A stretch of DNA of 64,000 bases from Alitta virens. Lineage: Eukaryota; Annelida; Polychaeta; Phyllodocida; Nereididae. How positions within the stretch are numbered: position 1 is the stretch's first letter; every line of letters begins with the position of its first letter. The notes below the pieces were generated by a model. The model was not told where the DNA came from. It did not search any database and saw only the letters and a list, made by a program, of their open reading frames with translations. Both the position numbers and the translations under genes were made by a program. This document shows positions 50,201 to 63,768 of this stretch, piece by piece. The DNA is taken from the NCBI GenBank assembly GCA_932294295.1, contig OW028573.1:18806155-18870154 (forward strand), in the 5' to 3' direction.

Positions 50201-53200
50201 GAATGTCAACAGACCTTTCTTCCTCCACACGGTATTTACCAAAGCAAGATTTGCACTGTGTTCCCTTGGGACAACAGTAAGTGGAGGACAAGGAAGAGGA
50301 AGACATCTTCCCTCCTCAGCAACTCCATCAGCTGACAACGTCCCCATCCCAGAGGGGTTTGCAGATGTTCGATGAATATGCATGGGTTAAAAGCTCTTCC
50401 CAAAATGTCAGCCATTGTAGCAAAAATGTCAGAAGAAAATGTGGACATTGTTTAAAAGGGCAAGTGAAGAGTGGTGAAAAAGGAGAAATCCATAGAGAAG
50501 AGATGCACAAGCAAACCACAGGTTGCTAATGGGTGTGACAACAATCCACATTTGAATTTCTAACTAGGAATGGGGGACAGATTCAGTATAAACCATTACT
50601 CCCCACAGGCATAGTAAATATTTATAAACTTGTGTGCATGTTATTTAATGATGAAACCAGAATGCATCGCAGTTTCCAATGGAATATTTACAGCCATCAG
50701 TTTCCACACAACTCCGGTTCAGTTTAATGCATTCCTATCTGTTCCATACACTTTGCAGGATTTTCACCACTTGGTGTTGTTTGGTTATGGATCCCAGCAT
50801 GACTCTTGTGAATGAGAACTCTCTGTGAGGTGGGACATGCGTGGGGTGGCGGATGCTCTTCCACTTCCAATGTTTCACATCCACTTACATTCCATCAACA
50901 TCATCCTGAGGAGCTTGCAAGATGCTCTAAGGAGCTGACAAATCGATGTCACAATATGCTAGATTTTTTTTTTGGGCTGGTTTTTCAGTGTGCCATATTT
51001 TCTGCTAGGTGGGTACGTTGTTGGGGACCATTCACTCTGGATGTAGACAGATTGTAACATGGGAAGTGCATTAGGTAAGATGCTGACATGGAAGTATTAC
51101 GTCTAATGATGCGTGCATGCTCAGCCCCAACATCCATATGAAGAATACTGTTGGTGCCCCCAAGTACTACTTCATCTGCCAAGAACTCCTTTAGAGACAG
51201 GAATATCCAATCAACTCGACAAGGGACCCAATAGGTACTGATTACAGAAACAACGTCAATATGGGCTCATTTTGGTTTCACATTACTGCCCTGTACTCCA
51301 TAATAAGCCCATTCATTACTGCCAAGCATCTCAACAGAACTATCATATTAAGGGTAACTGATCTAATTATCCCTAAACTATTTGAAAATAATACACTGGG
51401 ACTAAGTAAAATGTCAAGGTAAAGTCAACTAAAGATTTTAAAAGGTCAATCATATAATAAATGTCCGACATTTTCTTCCTTATTGTTGCATTTTGCCAAT
51501 AACCCCAGAGATAAAGACAACTCGCTCTTAAGGCTAATTTTTCAGCATCCGTTTTCTAGTGTAGTTTTGACAGATAGGCTCAAGTATGCCAAACTTATGA
51601 ATTCAAAAGGCGCTGCATACTTACTCATAGGGAGACTTGGGGTCTCCAGATGGATAATGCATATCCATCGCAGTAAAGATGATCTGCACTCTCTCTCGGC
51701 CTTTGCCCTGGAATATATAGCGGCATACGGTACTGCCAGGATACGTTTCCGGAAAGTTGGGACTGTTGAATGACCCATTCATGGCGGTCGAGCTGGAAAA
51801 CTCATGGACACATTCAGTTGCTGCAAGAAAAGAAGAAATTAAATTAAATATGTGGCATGGATATGGTGAGTACATACCTTTTCTCAGTGTAACAATTTGT
51901 TACTTTGTCAATTGTCAGAAGTTTGAAGCACAAACCAATGCAAGTGATGTATCGTCCATATATACAATAAAGAGACAAGTACATTCAAGATAAAAAATAT
52001 TCACACTACTGACTGCACGGTATACTGCAATAACAACAACAGTCTACGGAACATTTTGCAAAACAATAATACCAATCAGCACTCACACGGACGCGCTAGG
52101 GTATTTAGGTGAATTTCAAAGCTATAAGGAAGGATCACTTTGCCCCAATTAGTTGCAGGAGGGAGAAATGTGAGGCAGGCAGAGGCAGACCTTCTTAGCC
52201 TAAGAACATTCATCTGGTCCATGTCAGTTTGTTGCAAACCGACAGCTCAATCAGCCATTACAGGCTACAATGAATCCTATTCTAATACGTGCCATTAAAG
52301 ACGAATGTCAATAACAAAATCCCTGGATCTCTTCTCTGACAGATTGTAGTGGTCTGTAAATAGATTTGTGGCTAGGGATGAGCCACAACATGCCTCCATC
52401 TTGTCTTGGCTGAGGCTGCTGTGGGTTTCTGGAATGACATGTGTCATAAATTTCCGCCTGCTACTCTTCCTTCGCGTCTTAATTGCGGCTCATTTAATTT
52501 GTTTCGGGGAAAAAGTTTTTTCTTTTTTTTTGTTCAGTGTGAGTGTAGTTGCTGCAAGAACTAAAGTTTAGATATAGCGATATTCGACATAGCTGGCAAC
52601 TTGAAAGAACTAATAATAAAATAAAGTGGGTGAATTAGATGACGCACATACACAAGGATAACACGTGGTGAGGCAGGGGGCACCGAGAGTAAGGACATAT
52701 ATTATAGTGCATTTGTTCACACACTCATTTGACCCTCTGTCCTCTCTTTTATCCTCTCTTTTGTCCTTTTACACTTCATTAGCATTGGCCACCACAGCCC
52801 TGCTCCTGGAATCCTCAATTTCAGGGCATGGACGCCATCTGTAATTACACTATGGACACCTAACCCCCTACATCACTGAGCTGCCTCTAACTGACACCAC
52901 TGAGGGAGATAACGTGAACATTGCCATCTTACCAGGTTTCTCTTTCTCTTTCTCTAGTTTCTGCTTCCTCTTTGCAAGGAGAGCTCTGCATTTGCTGAGT
53001 TTTGTGACTGAAAAAGATGACCACCACTTAGCATCCGACTTGACAGGTTATTGAAATGAAAGGGCACTTGCAATGCTTGCTGCAATGTTTTGGGCGATAC
53101 ATAATCTGGGAGCCGCACCTAGTCCTTGGAGTGGACTGGCCGAACAGGCGAAGGGAAGAAGGCCGGGCATCACAGACAAGATGGCCACGGCAACCAAAAT

Positions 53201-56200
53201 GAAAATAACTGCATGCACACAGGTCACAGCCAGAAGCCACCAAAACAAGGCCTATAATAAGTAAAAAATATCCACCGAACTGAAGTAGCCATTAAAACAA
53301 GGTCATCCATGTCATAGACACTTTGCAAACCACACTCTTTTTATCTATTATCCATCTCTCTTGATCCTCTTCAAAGGAAGAGAGCATTAGGTAGAGTGAC
53401 TTTCAATGAGCCTAATTTTCCATATAGCCATACCTTGACCTTATGCGCAGCATCTACTTTAGGTAAGATAGGCTCTAAGCCAATATTTCTCAGCTACGTA
53501 ATCTAGTTAGTGCCTTGTCTGGTATGGCGGATTGGGTTCTACTAAGAGTCAACTTTTATCCTCCCGACCAGGGCTAGATCAAGAGCAGGTAATTACAGGT
53601 GTATCTATGTCAGGGCTCATCGATCAATTGTCTCTCCTGCTTAGAGGGTTTTGTGAGCTTGCCTAATGCATCTCGATCAAAGGGTCTCATCTGCGAGGAT
53701 GACGCCTTTGGTTCTCGCTTGCACTTTGAGCTGAAGGCCACAGCAGGTGACGCCATCTTTCCCAAATTAACGTGCTGATGAATCAGAGATCAAAAGAGTC
53801 ATTGCTGATATGACAAACTGGATTATGCAGGCAGTAATGCAAGAGGTTATATATAGCATCAGCTTATATGTTGCCCAAAATACATGATAGACAAAGGAAC
53901 CTAACATACAATGCATCCAACTGAACATCCCTTATTCCAGAGGAGAACGAGAGAAACACAGAAAAAGAAGCTTCTCCTTTTTCGCAAAGAGAGAGAAGTA
54001 TCTGAGAAGAATAAAGAGTGGCTGTTGAAAAGCTTCATCAGAATGACATTGATTTCCCTTTAAGTGTCCTGATTGAAGTTGTGAAGCAATAAGGGCAGCC
54101 TTCAGCACGTTCCTCTTCAGAAGGTTGCACTCGATGAAATGCAGAGCAGTTGATGGGTTTTATTCATGTTGTAAAGACAAAGCCATGCCTCTCATGCTAC
54201 CCAATCAACATAGATGAGAAAGAAAAACTAAAGGCTTCAAAGATGATTATAATCAACTCCACTATCCGATTTGGTATTACTTCATGTTGGAAACTTAATT
54301 TGTTACACTAACAGAATCGATGTAATCCAACGGCATTCTTTTGGGAACAGCAGTTTTCTGGGAACACAATGACCTAATTCTTATCATTAACCACAAATAA
54401 AAGCGTGACAGAGTACAATGGTAATGCGTGTGAAAAGCCATTGCCTGGGGAGAGATCGTGTTCTATGGGGTCAAAGGCAAAGTGGAGTTGGTTGCAGCAG
54501 CCTGGGATTCATCTGTCCAACCGCATCTGCTTGTCCCGCTGTAGCAACGATGAAACGAGACAAGTGTCCTGAACAATAGTGGAGGAGACCAAGATCTCAC
54601 TCAATGGAGCAGTGTAAGTCTCTCCTCACTCACAAGACCATTATTACCTCCTTCTATCTTTTCGATGTTCTTGGTGATGCCAGTTGTTCAACAGAGTTTA
54701 TCTCTCACTAAATGAGATGTCAGTATGTATATTAGAATGCCTAGCAAATTAGTGGTTACATAGTGAGTTGGGCAGTAAAAATGACTGCCAGTGTCCTCAT
54801 GTGACGTACGTAGATCATTGCTTTGTTTGAAAACAACTGTCAAAAACGCTATCGAATTTATTCAATCAGCCAAGAATTTTGACCAACAGAGAGATTATCT
54901 TTCAGGGTTGGCTGGAGGTATTCAATGGATTTTTACGGCTTAACCACTTTTCCGCAAGGCAGTGTTCAAATAAACTATATGACATACCATGCTCTGGTCT
55001 TCCAGAAACTGCAGTTACACTCATTCTATTCAATACACCTTGCAGCACTGCATTATGTATTATTTGTTTTTCTGTAGAATAGCTTAATATGTCTAGTTTC
55101 AGACACCGTATGAAATACTTATGAAGAGCAAATGTCAGACAAAGCAAACAAAAGCTTCTCTGCTTGTTTGAAGTCTGCTGTATACAATACTGTGCACGAA
55201 TTGTCAACCCTGGTGGTCGTTTTGCCATGTCAGAGTCTGTTATTGGATGAGAAATTCTGCAGGGGGACATCATTTAGATATGGCTCACAATATTCCATGC
55301 AGAACAGAAGGTGGATGTGCTTTCTGACATAAATCAACACTAGCGTCCGCCGTGTGGGTGACATTTCTCCCGACTCCTGGCTGAACGACTTCCGTTGCAG
55401 TGGCCCAGTGTCGGGTGAGAGGCAACAGCCAGCACTAGACCACTAGCACGGTGCATGGCAAGCGAGTATGGCAGCAGAGTATGCCACATCATCATGGCTC
55501 TGAACCGTACGTCAAAGGGCATTAAACATTCAAGGCGTAATGCTCCTAGGCTACTTCAAAGTGCTCGTATTTCAGGCTAATCAAGTTACAATCTCAAAAG
55601 CTGAACCAGCCAGCTTTTGCCAGATTATTAATGTCTGCTATCCACATTTTGTTTTGGGGATTATAAAAAGAATATATGACAGCCATTTTCTTCTCAGACA
55701 CCATACATAGAGAAAGCAAGGACACATAACCGGCTTCTATATTAATAATCATCATTGCTGTCCCTACTGCATATCTTCTGCTTTACACCTTAATCTCATA
55801 TGAAGTGAACCATATATCATAATACTTACTTCATTCATTTCTGGGGCAGGTCGATTTGCTCCTCATACCAAGTTATGAGCACCACTTGCCTCATAAACTA
55901 GGCTTAGTGACTTGCTCGTCAAATTCCTACGCATATTGCGAGACTGGACATCAACACCTGCTTCATCCATTTTGGTGATTTAGAACACCTACCCATTGAG
56001 AATGCAAGGTGGGATGTGATTGCCCAATACCATGGTAAAATTAATGGATGACAAGTGGTCTTCAGACTTGTAGTCACCCAGAGCTAATACATCATAACTT
56101 ATGGGAACTACACTTGGCTACCACGTATGATACCCCATATTGCCTAATGCTGAAATAAACCAACTATCGAATTATATCCTCGGGTATCCAAAATGATAAT

Positions 56201-59200
56201 AAATCATATTAAGAGTATTGCAAATGAATATATGCCTTATGTTAACGACACAGGAATTATCTTATATGGGAGCCTGTTCTATTTGGCCAGCTCTGTAGTT
56301 TATGTAATTAATAGAGGCCCTCTCGGTATGAGGTAATCCATCCAAAGGATATCTGGAGATAACGATAGACAGGTCTGGGTAGCCATGTCTGGGTAGCCAT
56401 GACTACAAGCTACAGATGGTTTGTACCTACCTGACGTCACTGCCACTCATCCGAAAGGACAACAAATGGAAGGTTGGACGACAGGAAAATGATGGGCCTA
56501 ATTGCAACAGATTGTGTGTAGCTGACGTGGTGGCATTCCCTGTGTGTGCCTGAAGTCATTTTGTACTGAGCTAATGACCACTGATGTCCTCCAAGGTCCA
56601 GCACAAATGCCACTCAAGGACCAACGTTGCTACGTGTCGTCCACCCTTGACATTGGCATCTAGGTTGCAGTTAATGAGAGAAACTGAACGAAGAGTCTAA
56701 TGCTGATTCCTGTGGATGGGCTATCAGTCGAACACTACCTAGAGGCTGCATACATATGGCTAATAGTGAAAGAAGATCTCATTTATTGGCCCAAATATTG
56801 CTTTTTTGTCCATATTTAAATTTTTTTTTAAAGTATCATTGCATCGTGAATGTTTAAGCCTAAACTGGCACAGTAAAAATTCGACAGTGACAAAATTGTA
56901 TAGTATTGAAGGTCTTACTGAGAATGGTAGCATACACTTCCAAATGGTCTGCATCTACATATAAATGGACATAAGGAACAATACATTACACAAGTTCGCC
57001 TAGGAGTCATCTGGATTGTGAGAGCCATACATCACCAGAGCGCTTCAGGCAAAACCTGGTATTGTACTCTGCTTCAAAGGATTACACTTCATGTTATATA
57101 CAGCAACTTGATCACATTTTGTGTGGGGCAAATCCAGATGGATGAGACAACATGACCATAAATATAGACGGGACTCACTTTATATGTAATGGACTTGGCA
57201 GAAGTGATGTTTAAAACTGCCCTCTGTCAGAACTAGGAGACAGCATGTTGTTGAGGTCAAAGGCAGAGTGAACTTCAGTGCCTCCTGTCCAAGACAGACT
57301 GAGCAGGTAAATCCTCTCTACATGGTCAAGTGGCTCTGCGTGGGGTGTCCACACCTTAAAATGCCACGTGGTGGAACAGGGACGTGAAATATGTAGCCCA
57401 GGACATGTCTAATCCAGACGCAGAGAGAGAGCAGTATTGAATTGCCAATGACATTACCATTCCATTTCTGCTTGGTTGAAGTTTGCAATTAGTTCCATCT
57501 GATGGAATTCTACGCTCCTCTAGCTCTGCTTCTTTCCTCAGTAATAGCAGGCCTGTGCCACAAGGTTCTAGCGTTTTATGCACTTCGTTTGCTTGATCAA
57601 ATAGAATTAGGCAAAATGAATGGAAAATGAGGAAAACCTGTTCTGTTCTGATTGCATCAGAGGCCAGAGAACTGGTGCAAACACTGTTACAGCTGGGACT
57701 CATAGCATCTAAACAATACACCCTCCTTTCCATGGCATCCTCTATTTCAACTGGATCGTTTCACTTTTAAATCAATTTAGTGTAGAATTAATTAATGAAT
57801 AAATGCGGCCCAACTTTATTGTTTTAATAACATAGAATGTTAGAGAATGTTAGTTAAACCAAAGCGTTTTCTTTCAATTGAATTAAGAGAAAGAATTTAA
57901 TAAAATCAGTTGTATTGACTCAGAGGTTGGTCGTGAAACGTGTGATGAAGTGTCAGCGGCAGCAGAGCAAAGAGGCATTTGCATGGGCGGGGTGTGTGGC
58001 CAGCTATTTCAACAACAAGGGCCGTCTGAGTAGGGAAGGTGGACAAACAGGCTGAGATAACCTGCACCGAAAAATGAGATTGGGCACTTGTCTTCGCATC
58101 CACAAGAAGGGACCACGGGGGACTAAGGACACCCTAGAGGAAGGCCAGTACATTGGTGGACACACCTCGTCTCCGTGAGATGTTTTTCCAATGCATCTCG
58201 ACCTTGCTCTTTTTCCAGGCCCGTTCTAAATCACCCTACTATTCACCCTGCCCCCAGATGCCACCACTCGATATCCCCTCTGTCCTCTTATGCCAAAGAT
58301 TGCATCGTGAAAAATTGTCATCGTTTGTGCAGAATGGCACTCTTCAAGGTCCACTAGGTGTCACACATATTGGCTGGTGTTCCATATTGGCCCATGCTGG
58401 CCTTGATGTCCTTCTTGGGTGTCTACAGAATTCTTCACTTACATTCACATCTCTGAAGGACACTTTCACCATGAAATTTGCCTCGGCGAAAATGAGAACT
58501 GCAATTAGACTCTTGACACTGTTTTCTTTTTCAATCCACTCGGGACGAAGGAGAACATAGGATAGCATTGTATCTTTGAGAACAGCCTAACAGCTCGTAT
58601 AGGAAGCCTGTAGTGCAGTGTAACACACATAGGCAACGTAAGGATTTTGGGACGTAATGAAATTGGGGAAGGCGTCAGAAGCGAGAATGAGATGACGTTT
58701 TACGAGGTGTCTGACTGGAGGCTATGGCTTGCCTGATTGAGATTTAGTGGCAGCTACTTGTCAGATGCCGCAAAGCAACAAGAAACAGCTGCAGCAGCTG
58801 CAGCAGGAAGATGCAGGCTACAGGTTCCTAGTGCCAACCAATAGCCATGCATCAACCAACACAGGATGTCTTTGTCATTGCAAATGAATGGCTGGCCTGT
58901 CTGGTATTCAATGAACCCAAGGCTTGAAAAGACTGCAATCAATTCATTGATCAAGTATCAGAGAGCATGTGGAGTCGGCACCTCTGGGAGCAAACAATAT
59001 GAACCCAAATAAGGAATGACTGTGATAAAAGACTTGCAACAGCTCTAGTAGGCCTCCAGGGTCTGTCGCGTGCGAAGAAGACCATGACAAATTCGCTCTA
59101 TGATTTGACAGGGCAGTGGGACGAGTAGAGAATCTAAATCATAATAATTCCGCAAAGAACTGCCAGTTTAGGCAGCTTGTTGGGGAGAAGGTTTAAGCGA

Positions 59201-62200
59201 CGTTATTTCAAGTCAGTCTGGGAGGACTGGGATATTGTGGCTGGTGCTTAGATGACTGGCGTCAATCTCCTTTCATGCAGTGTTATGGCTGACTATCAAA
59301 CCAATTTTGTTGACGGACTTCACTTGGGCCATTGGGTGACCGCCTGAAGCGCTAGTTCAAGCCAACCTCACAATCCCTGCAAATTACAGGCAAATAAGTA
59401 AGGACGCCTAATGTCATTGCTGGCTTCAAACCGAAAATTCCTGTCTGATAGCTCACATATGTGGGCAAGGGACTGGCAGATCAAAGGCTATATTGTGCTC
59501 AACGTGCCCAGGCTGCCAAGTCAGTCGTCAGCAGAGAACATGGAATTCAACGTCTTTTCTGGATGGATAAGATGCAGTCCGCCAACGCTGGCATCGCAAT
59601 TGCTTTAGAATTTCATTTGAAATGTGTTTCATTGCAGTTTGAACAAAATCGCTCTTTATGTTGTTTCAATCAAGGTTGTTTCTGTAAATTTCTGGGCAAC
59701 TTATTCATCTTGTTTAGGAGCGTCTGTTGTCAGATGCGGAGACAGACGCCGGACATGCAGCAGTCAACGTCGTGATGTGGCAAACAGGTCTCATCTTCCG
59801 CCAAAAATAGACAACGTCCTCCCTCTCTCTGAAGCTTGATGTATTACACAGGAGGTAAAGGTACCCAGGAAAATAGGCTTGTAAATGGTGACCTAAATTC
59901 GAGAGAATTGGGCGACTTGATAATTGTTGCCGAGGAATATAGCCCTTGATTCACAAGGGTCGATGTATGTTGTTAGTACAGTGTATTTGAAGACGTGTGT
60001 GTGTGACTTGCTCAGGCGCCTGGGGATGATTTTATTCTTATGAATGCAGAACGAATTCAGCATGGTTAGTGCATTATGCAGACCAAGTGCTAAATTGCTG
60101 GTGATAAGCACAGAAGCCAAGTTAACGAAGAGGTGCTTTGTGAAGCTCTGAATCATGACCAGATGCAGGGAGTTAGTCTTGTGGTGAATGCCCTAGACTA
60201 GAAGCAATAGAGAAAGACGTAGTGGACATGCCTGGTCCTAAGAACTGATTGCACAAAGGCAGATATTGGTGGCCAAGACAAGCAGCTTTCCCTCGTGTCT
60301 GAATACTTCTTTTGAATGTCTTGTTGCAGCAGCAATAGGCTGGAGGCCTGGGGCCAGCCATTAAAGAGATTGCAAAGATTGACCTTGGGTGTGTGACCTT
60401 GGGTGTGTGACCTTAGGTTGCAGCACGTAATGCCCGTGCCATGTTACCCAATAGAGCTCGTCATCAACGCTCGGTAATTGGGTTAACCTGCCATGTTGCT
60501 GTCCTTGCCCATTTATCCCCGTCGCAGAAATAAAGTGAGGGGCTGACATCCCCCTATTTGTTTTCCCGTTTCATAGGCCCAGCTAATCATGTTGCTTGTG
60601 TGGTCTCAATTTCAGGGCCTGCCAAGATCCAGCAAGGCATCAATTTGCCCCGACTCATTGGTCATATCTCCTGTAATGACTCCTAACTGATGAGCAAAAG
60701 TAAAGCGAGCCAGATTGGAAGGCTGAGGGATTGAATTTCACCAGATTCGGATGCCATAACTCACTGATATCTTATGCCAAACAATCCGTGGTACCCCATA
60801 GCTCATCATTCTGGTCTTAATCAACTAGGCTGCAGATCGTACCTAATGAGATAGAGACCTATCATAAATAGGATTTGTGATTGAGGAAGCATGCACCCAC
60901 AACAATACCCCGGGAGCTTTGCTTACACAATCTGAGCCACGGTTCCTAGTTTTGGCCCATCAACATGCTATGTTCGCTCTATCACTGCCCGCAAATGCCA
61001 TTATGGAATTGTGATGCCTAATACATTAGTCTGTGGTATACCTATAGGAATCCTTTTCAGGAGTCACTAACGCTGGACTGAACACACAACTCCACACTAT
61101 CCGTGTCTAGATGCTATACAATGTATTTGCTGAGTCCATATTGAATTTTCAGGCAAAAACAACAAATATTTCTACCAGGGAAACCAAACAACAATGTGAA
61201 CGGAACTGGAAACCTCATATGGTTCCTGTTCAACCATATTATTCAGAATTTGCCAGCATATAGAAAACAATCGGGCCATACCAGACACAAAAAAATAAAA
61301 AATATTACACCATAACAGTCGTTTTCTTCTCTAAATCCCTTTGAAATGTGATATTGAGAGAAGAGGGAAGAAATATTGCTTTCAGATACATTAATAGTAG
61401 GTATCATGGCAAGTATTGTATATCTGGTACTGACTGTGTTGGCGTTGGATTCCAGTATAATTAAGTTCATACAACAAGCAATTATTGCACTACCAACGTA
61501 AATATATATATATATAATGAATTTAATGATGTCCCTAGTGAATTCAAAGAAAATAAAACATCACTGTGCTCGATGTGCTCTTACTGTGTTGGTTTTTAGC
61601 TATATCTTTCAACAATATCAGATGAGAGTGACTTTGTATGAACTTTGCTTATAAGAAACCAGATATGCTAAATATAAAATGCTTTGAACACCTACATGAT
61701 TTCAAAGGAAACACAGAAAACGCTGCACATGAAACATGCAAACAAAAATTGGCTACTGGTATCATGTTCTTCTTGAAAGGTCCATGTCATATCGCAGAAC
61801 AGCAAACAAATATGAAGGTTACAGAAGAGCATTAATTCATGAATAATTAACAGAGGGCTTACTTACAGTGATCCCAAGGGAGAAATAATATAGGACGGTT
61901 AAGCTGATTTAGATTAGATGCAACTAAGAAGATTGATGGATTTCCCTTTATACTTTGTGCACCTTAGCAGAAATAGCCAAGAAATGCATCAGTAAGTACA
62001 AGACAACAAGTGCTCAACAGACGTGTCACTAGCAAGATGTGAACAGTCAAAGCATGCAGTACACCCTTTATATATAGGCCATGGAGTCAGCTTTCCATGG
62101 TACACTCTACGAGAGACAAATGATGACTGCAATACTAATGGATGCAATAAGTTGATGCAACTGTCTGGTAGCACATGGGTCAGGCGACACTAAACTGTCT

Positions 62201-62455
62201 TTCAACAACATGCGCTAATACATTTTGCTTCATTATAATAAGCTGAAAACCATGCGTTTTCCATGCGTTTATACTTCTCATGGAAAACTCACGTGGCACA
62301 TTTGGCCATGTACTATGACCACATTACACTAAGAATATGACGAACGGTCATTGATGAGATGGCGACTCACCCAGGTTCTGCAGGTAGGTAGGTCCCTTGG
62401 CCTGGCATAAGAGGAGCAGGGGAAAAAACAGGAGAACACTTGGATGACCTGACAT
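44120..62455 (-). CDS. Secreted two-CUB protein with GPI-anchor signal, SOL-1-like, complete, seven exons
   Basis: Minus-strand coding exons are 62455-62371, 51820-51625, 49147-48957, 48595-48557, 48448-48277, 46622-46408 and 44223-44120 (TAA). All are GT-AG with perfectly matching phases; total 1002 nt, 333 aa. Exon 1 gives a signal peptide (MSGHPSVLLFFPLLLLCQAK). CUB1 (about 32-155) has SPNFPETYPG and four cysteines. The 39-nt exon 4 encodes the linker FGIKNGKQNTDR. CUB2 (about 172-298) has SPNFPGYYPKNTECHYLFYG and VTFKSNSVYDATGFEAFYQF. The last exon encodes DNSGAS, then a hydrophobic tail SLPIMLLVLLLSS ending at the stop: a GPI-attachment signal, omega site near N311-G313. C. elegans SOL-1 is an auxiliary subunit of AMPA-type glutamate receptors. 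The assignment rests on CUB2 resemblance; NETO/SOL-2-like proteins are the alternative, but no LDLa domain or transmembrane-plus-cytoplasmic tail is present. Confidence 0.9.
44224..46407 (-). other. Intron 6 of the SOL-1-like gene
   Basis: No coding sequence. Contains a 19-20-bp imperfect hairpin at 44873-44958 (AGTTGGAATCTATGTGGAA against its near-inverse, one bulged base). Confidence 0.7.
46623..48276 (-). other. Intron 5 of the SOL-1-like gene
   Basis: GTAAGT donor at 48276, acceptor TTTTACAG ending at 46623. No repeat or exon recognised inside. Confidence 0.75.
49148..51624 (-). other. Intron 2 of the SOL-1-like gene
   Basis: GTAAGT donor at 51624, acceptor TTATTTTCAG. The several 60-90 codon frames inside, on both strands, lack exon signals. 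Confidence 0.75.
51821..62370 (-). other. Intron 1 of the SOL-1-like gene, 10.5 kb
   Basis: GTGAGT donor at 62370, acceptor TTTCTTGCAG ending at 51821. In contrast to the left half of the window I see no LINE, SINE, satellite or long homopolymer here. The composition is more even and GC-richer. Open frames such as 57356-57733 (minus) and 58153-58560 (plus) show no domain, start or splice support. Confidence 0.7.
62371..62455 (-). CDS. First coding exon with signal peptide (SOL-1-like gene)
   Basis: ATG at 62455-62453 with G at -3 and an in-frame stop shortly upstream. It encodes a 20-residue signal peptide plus GPTYLQNL and ends in phase 1 at GTGAGT, as the 51820 acceptor demands. An out-of-frame upstream ATG (62465-62463) overlaps the start and could act as a small upstream frame. 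Confidence 0.85.
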
Positions 62456-63768
62456 GACTCCTCATCCCTGCAGAGTGTCAGGAAGCACCAGCATCTCCTG
62501 TCATCCTGTAGGTCTCACCCCTACACTTGGAATGGTGGCTGAGAACCTAGAGGTATTGTGCAAGGCAGCATGTTCCTCGTGACCACCCTGCACGGCAGCA
62601 GCAGCAGCAGCAGCCACAGACTGATGCTCCGCCTTCTGGGCGTGTCTCTGCATCTGATGGACTGCATCATCTCTACCTGTAACTTCACTTATCTCTCATC
62701 TATAACTCCCCATCCACAGGCTAATCAGTCTGTTGACAGTTTCTTAATGAGACAATAATGGCACTTGCAGCAAATAAAGCAGAACACGCTATGTCTGTAC
62801 ACATGTCATTTGGTTTTGTCACATTATCATTACAGCTAATTGCATGAGAGCTGAGAGCTGTTGGTCTTCATTGGAAACTCTGTATATAAAACAAAATTAA
62901 ATAAAACCTGACGGTTTGAGCCACTCCCTGTTTCGTCAAAGACGTCATAGGTGTATCGTAATACGTGTTATTATACTTAGCAAGCAATCTGGGAGTGGTC
63001 TTACGTTGCAAATTAAATTTGCTGAGCAATTTCAATATTGCTAGAAAACCTATACAATATAAACTTATTTTACGTACATTTGTTGTATAAAATATTTTCC
63101 ATAGGACCAATGCATAATAAGCTCAGAAATAGGGCTCTATCAATTTTGAAAAATAATGACCCTGTTATCTGTGCTTTCATTTTCATTGTTGCAAATGACG
63201 GTTGTCTGTGTGTATGGCTTCACAGACGCGTTATCTTGCCCAGCAGATGTGGTCTGTCATCCCAATCATTTATTTCAATAGTCACAAGACAGGAGCAGCG
63301 GACTAGGTGGCAGCACTTTATTGTCAATTTATCCACTAGAGGTGCTGTTCTTTCCTAAAAGACTACGCCAGGTGGCGTCTGCAGCTAGCACTGCCCCCTG
63401 CCGGATGCAGAGTGGCTGAAAGGATGCTCGATCAATGCAGCAAATGTGATAGTTCCGAGCATGGACTGTAAGAAAATTAATATATACAGCGTGTCCTTAG
63501 GCTCCTCATTAAATGTAAAACAAAAAGATATATCGTGTAAAACAGAGAATGCTTCTTTGTTGCACAACACCTGACAAATTGGAAGCAAATGAAGCGTAGG
63601 CACCTATAGGCAGTGCAGGTTAATATATCAGTGGAAACAATAGAGTGCCCTTGGTGACACCACTACAACGTAATTCATAATCCTACAGCGGTTGTAGTAG
63701 TGACATTGCCTGGTACAAGTACATAGAAAGGTACCGAAGCTATTTTCGTCTATTACTTTGAATTTCAG
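62456..63768. other. Upstream region of the SOL-1-like gene
   Basis: Promoter or 5' UTR side of the minus-strand gene, with a (CAG)6-type repeat at about 62596-62614. No TATA box identified. No exon supported until 63769. Confidence 0.45.

Noticed and set aside
53048..53248. Minus-strand frame with a hydrophobic, signal-peptide-like N-terminus in the SOL-1-like intron
   Set aside because: It starts at TTG, not ATG, with a stop just upstream, and offers no phase-1 donor. The true first exon with ATG and the correct phase was found at 62455-62371.
57356..57733. 125-codon minus-strand frame in the SOL-1-like intron
   Set aside because: No homology recognised; no acceptor or donor giving a phase that fits the flanking exons.
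58153..58560. 135-codon plus-strand frame in the SOL-1-like intron
   Set aside because: No recognisable domain, biased residue make-up and no splice or promoter support; also open on the opposite strand.
61862..61960. Alternative upstream exon for the SOL-1-like gene ending in LFLPWDH before a GTAAGT
   Set aside because: The phase would fit, but there is no ATG in frame and an in-frame stop lies upstream. The 62371-62455 exon explains the N-terminus completely.
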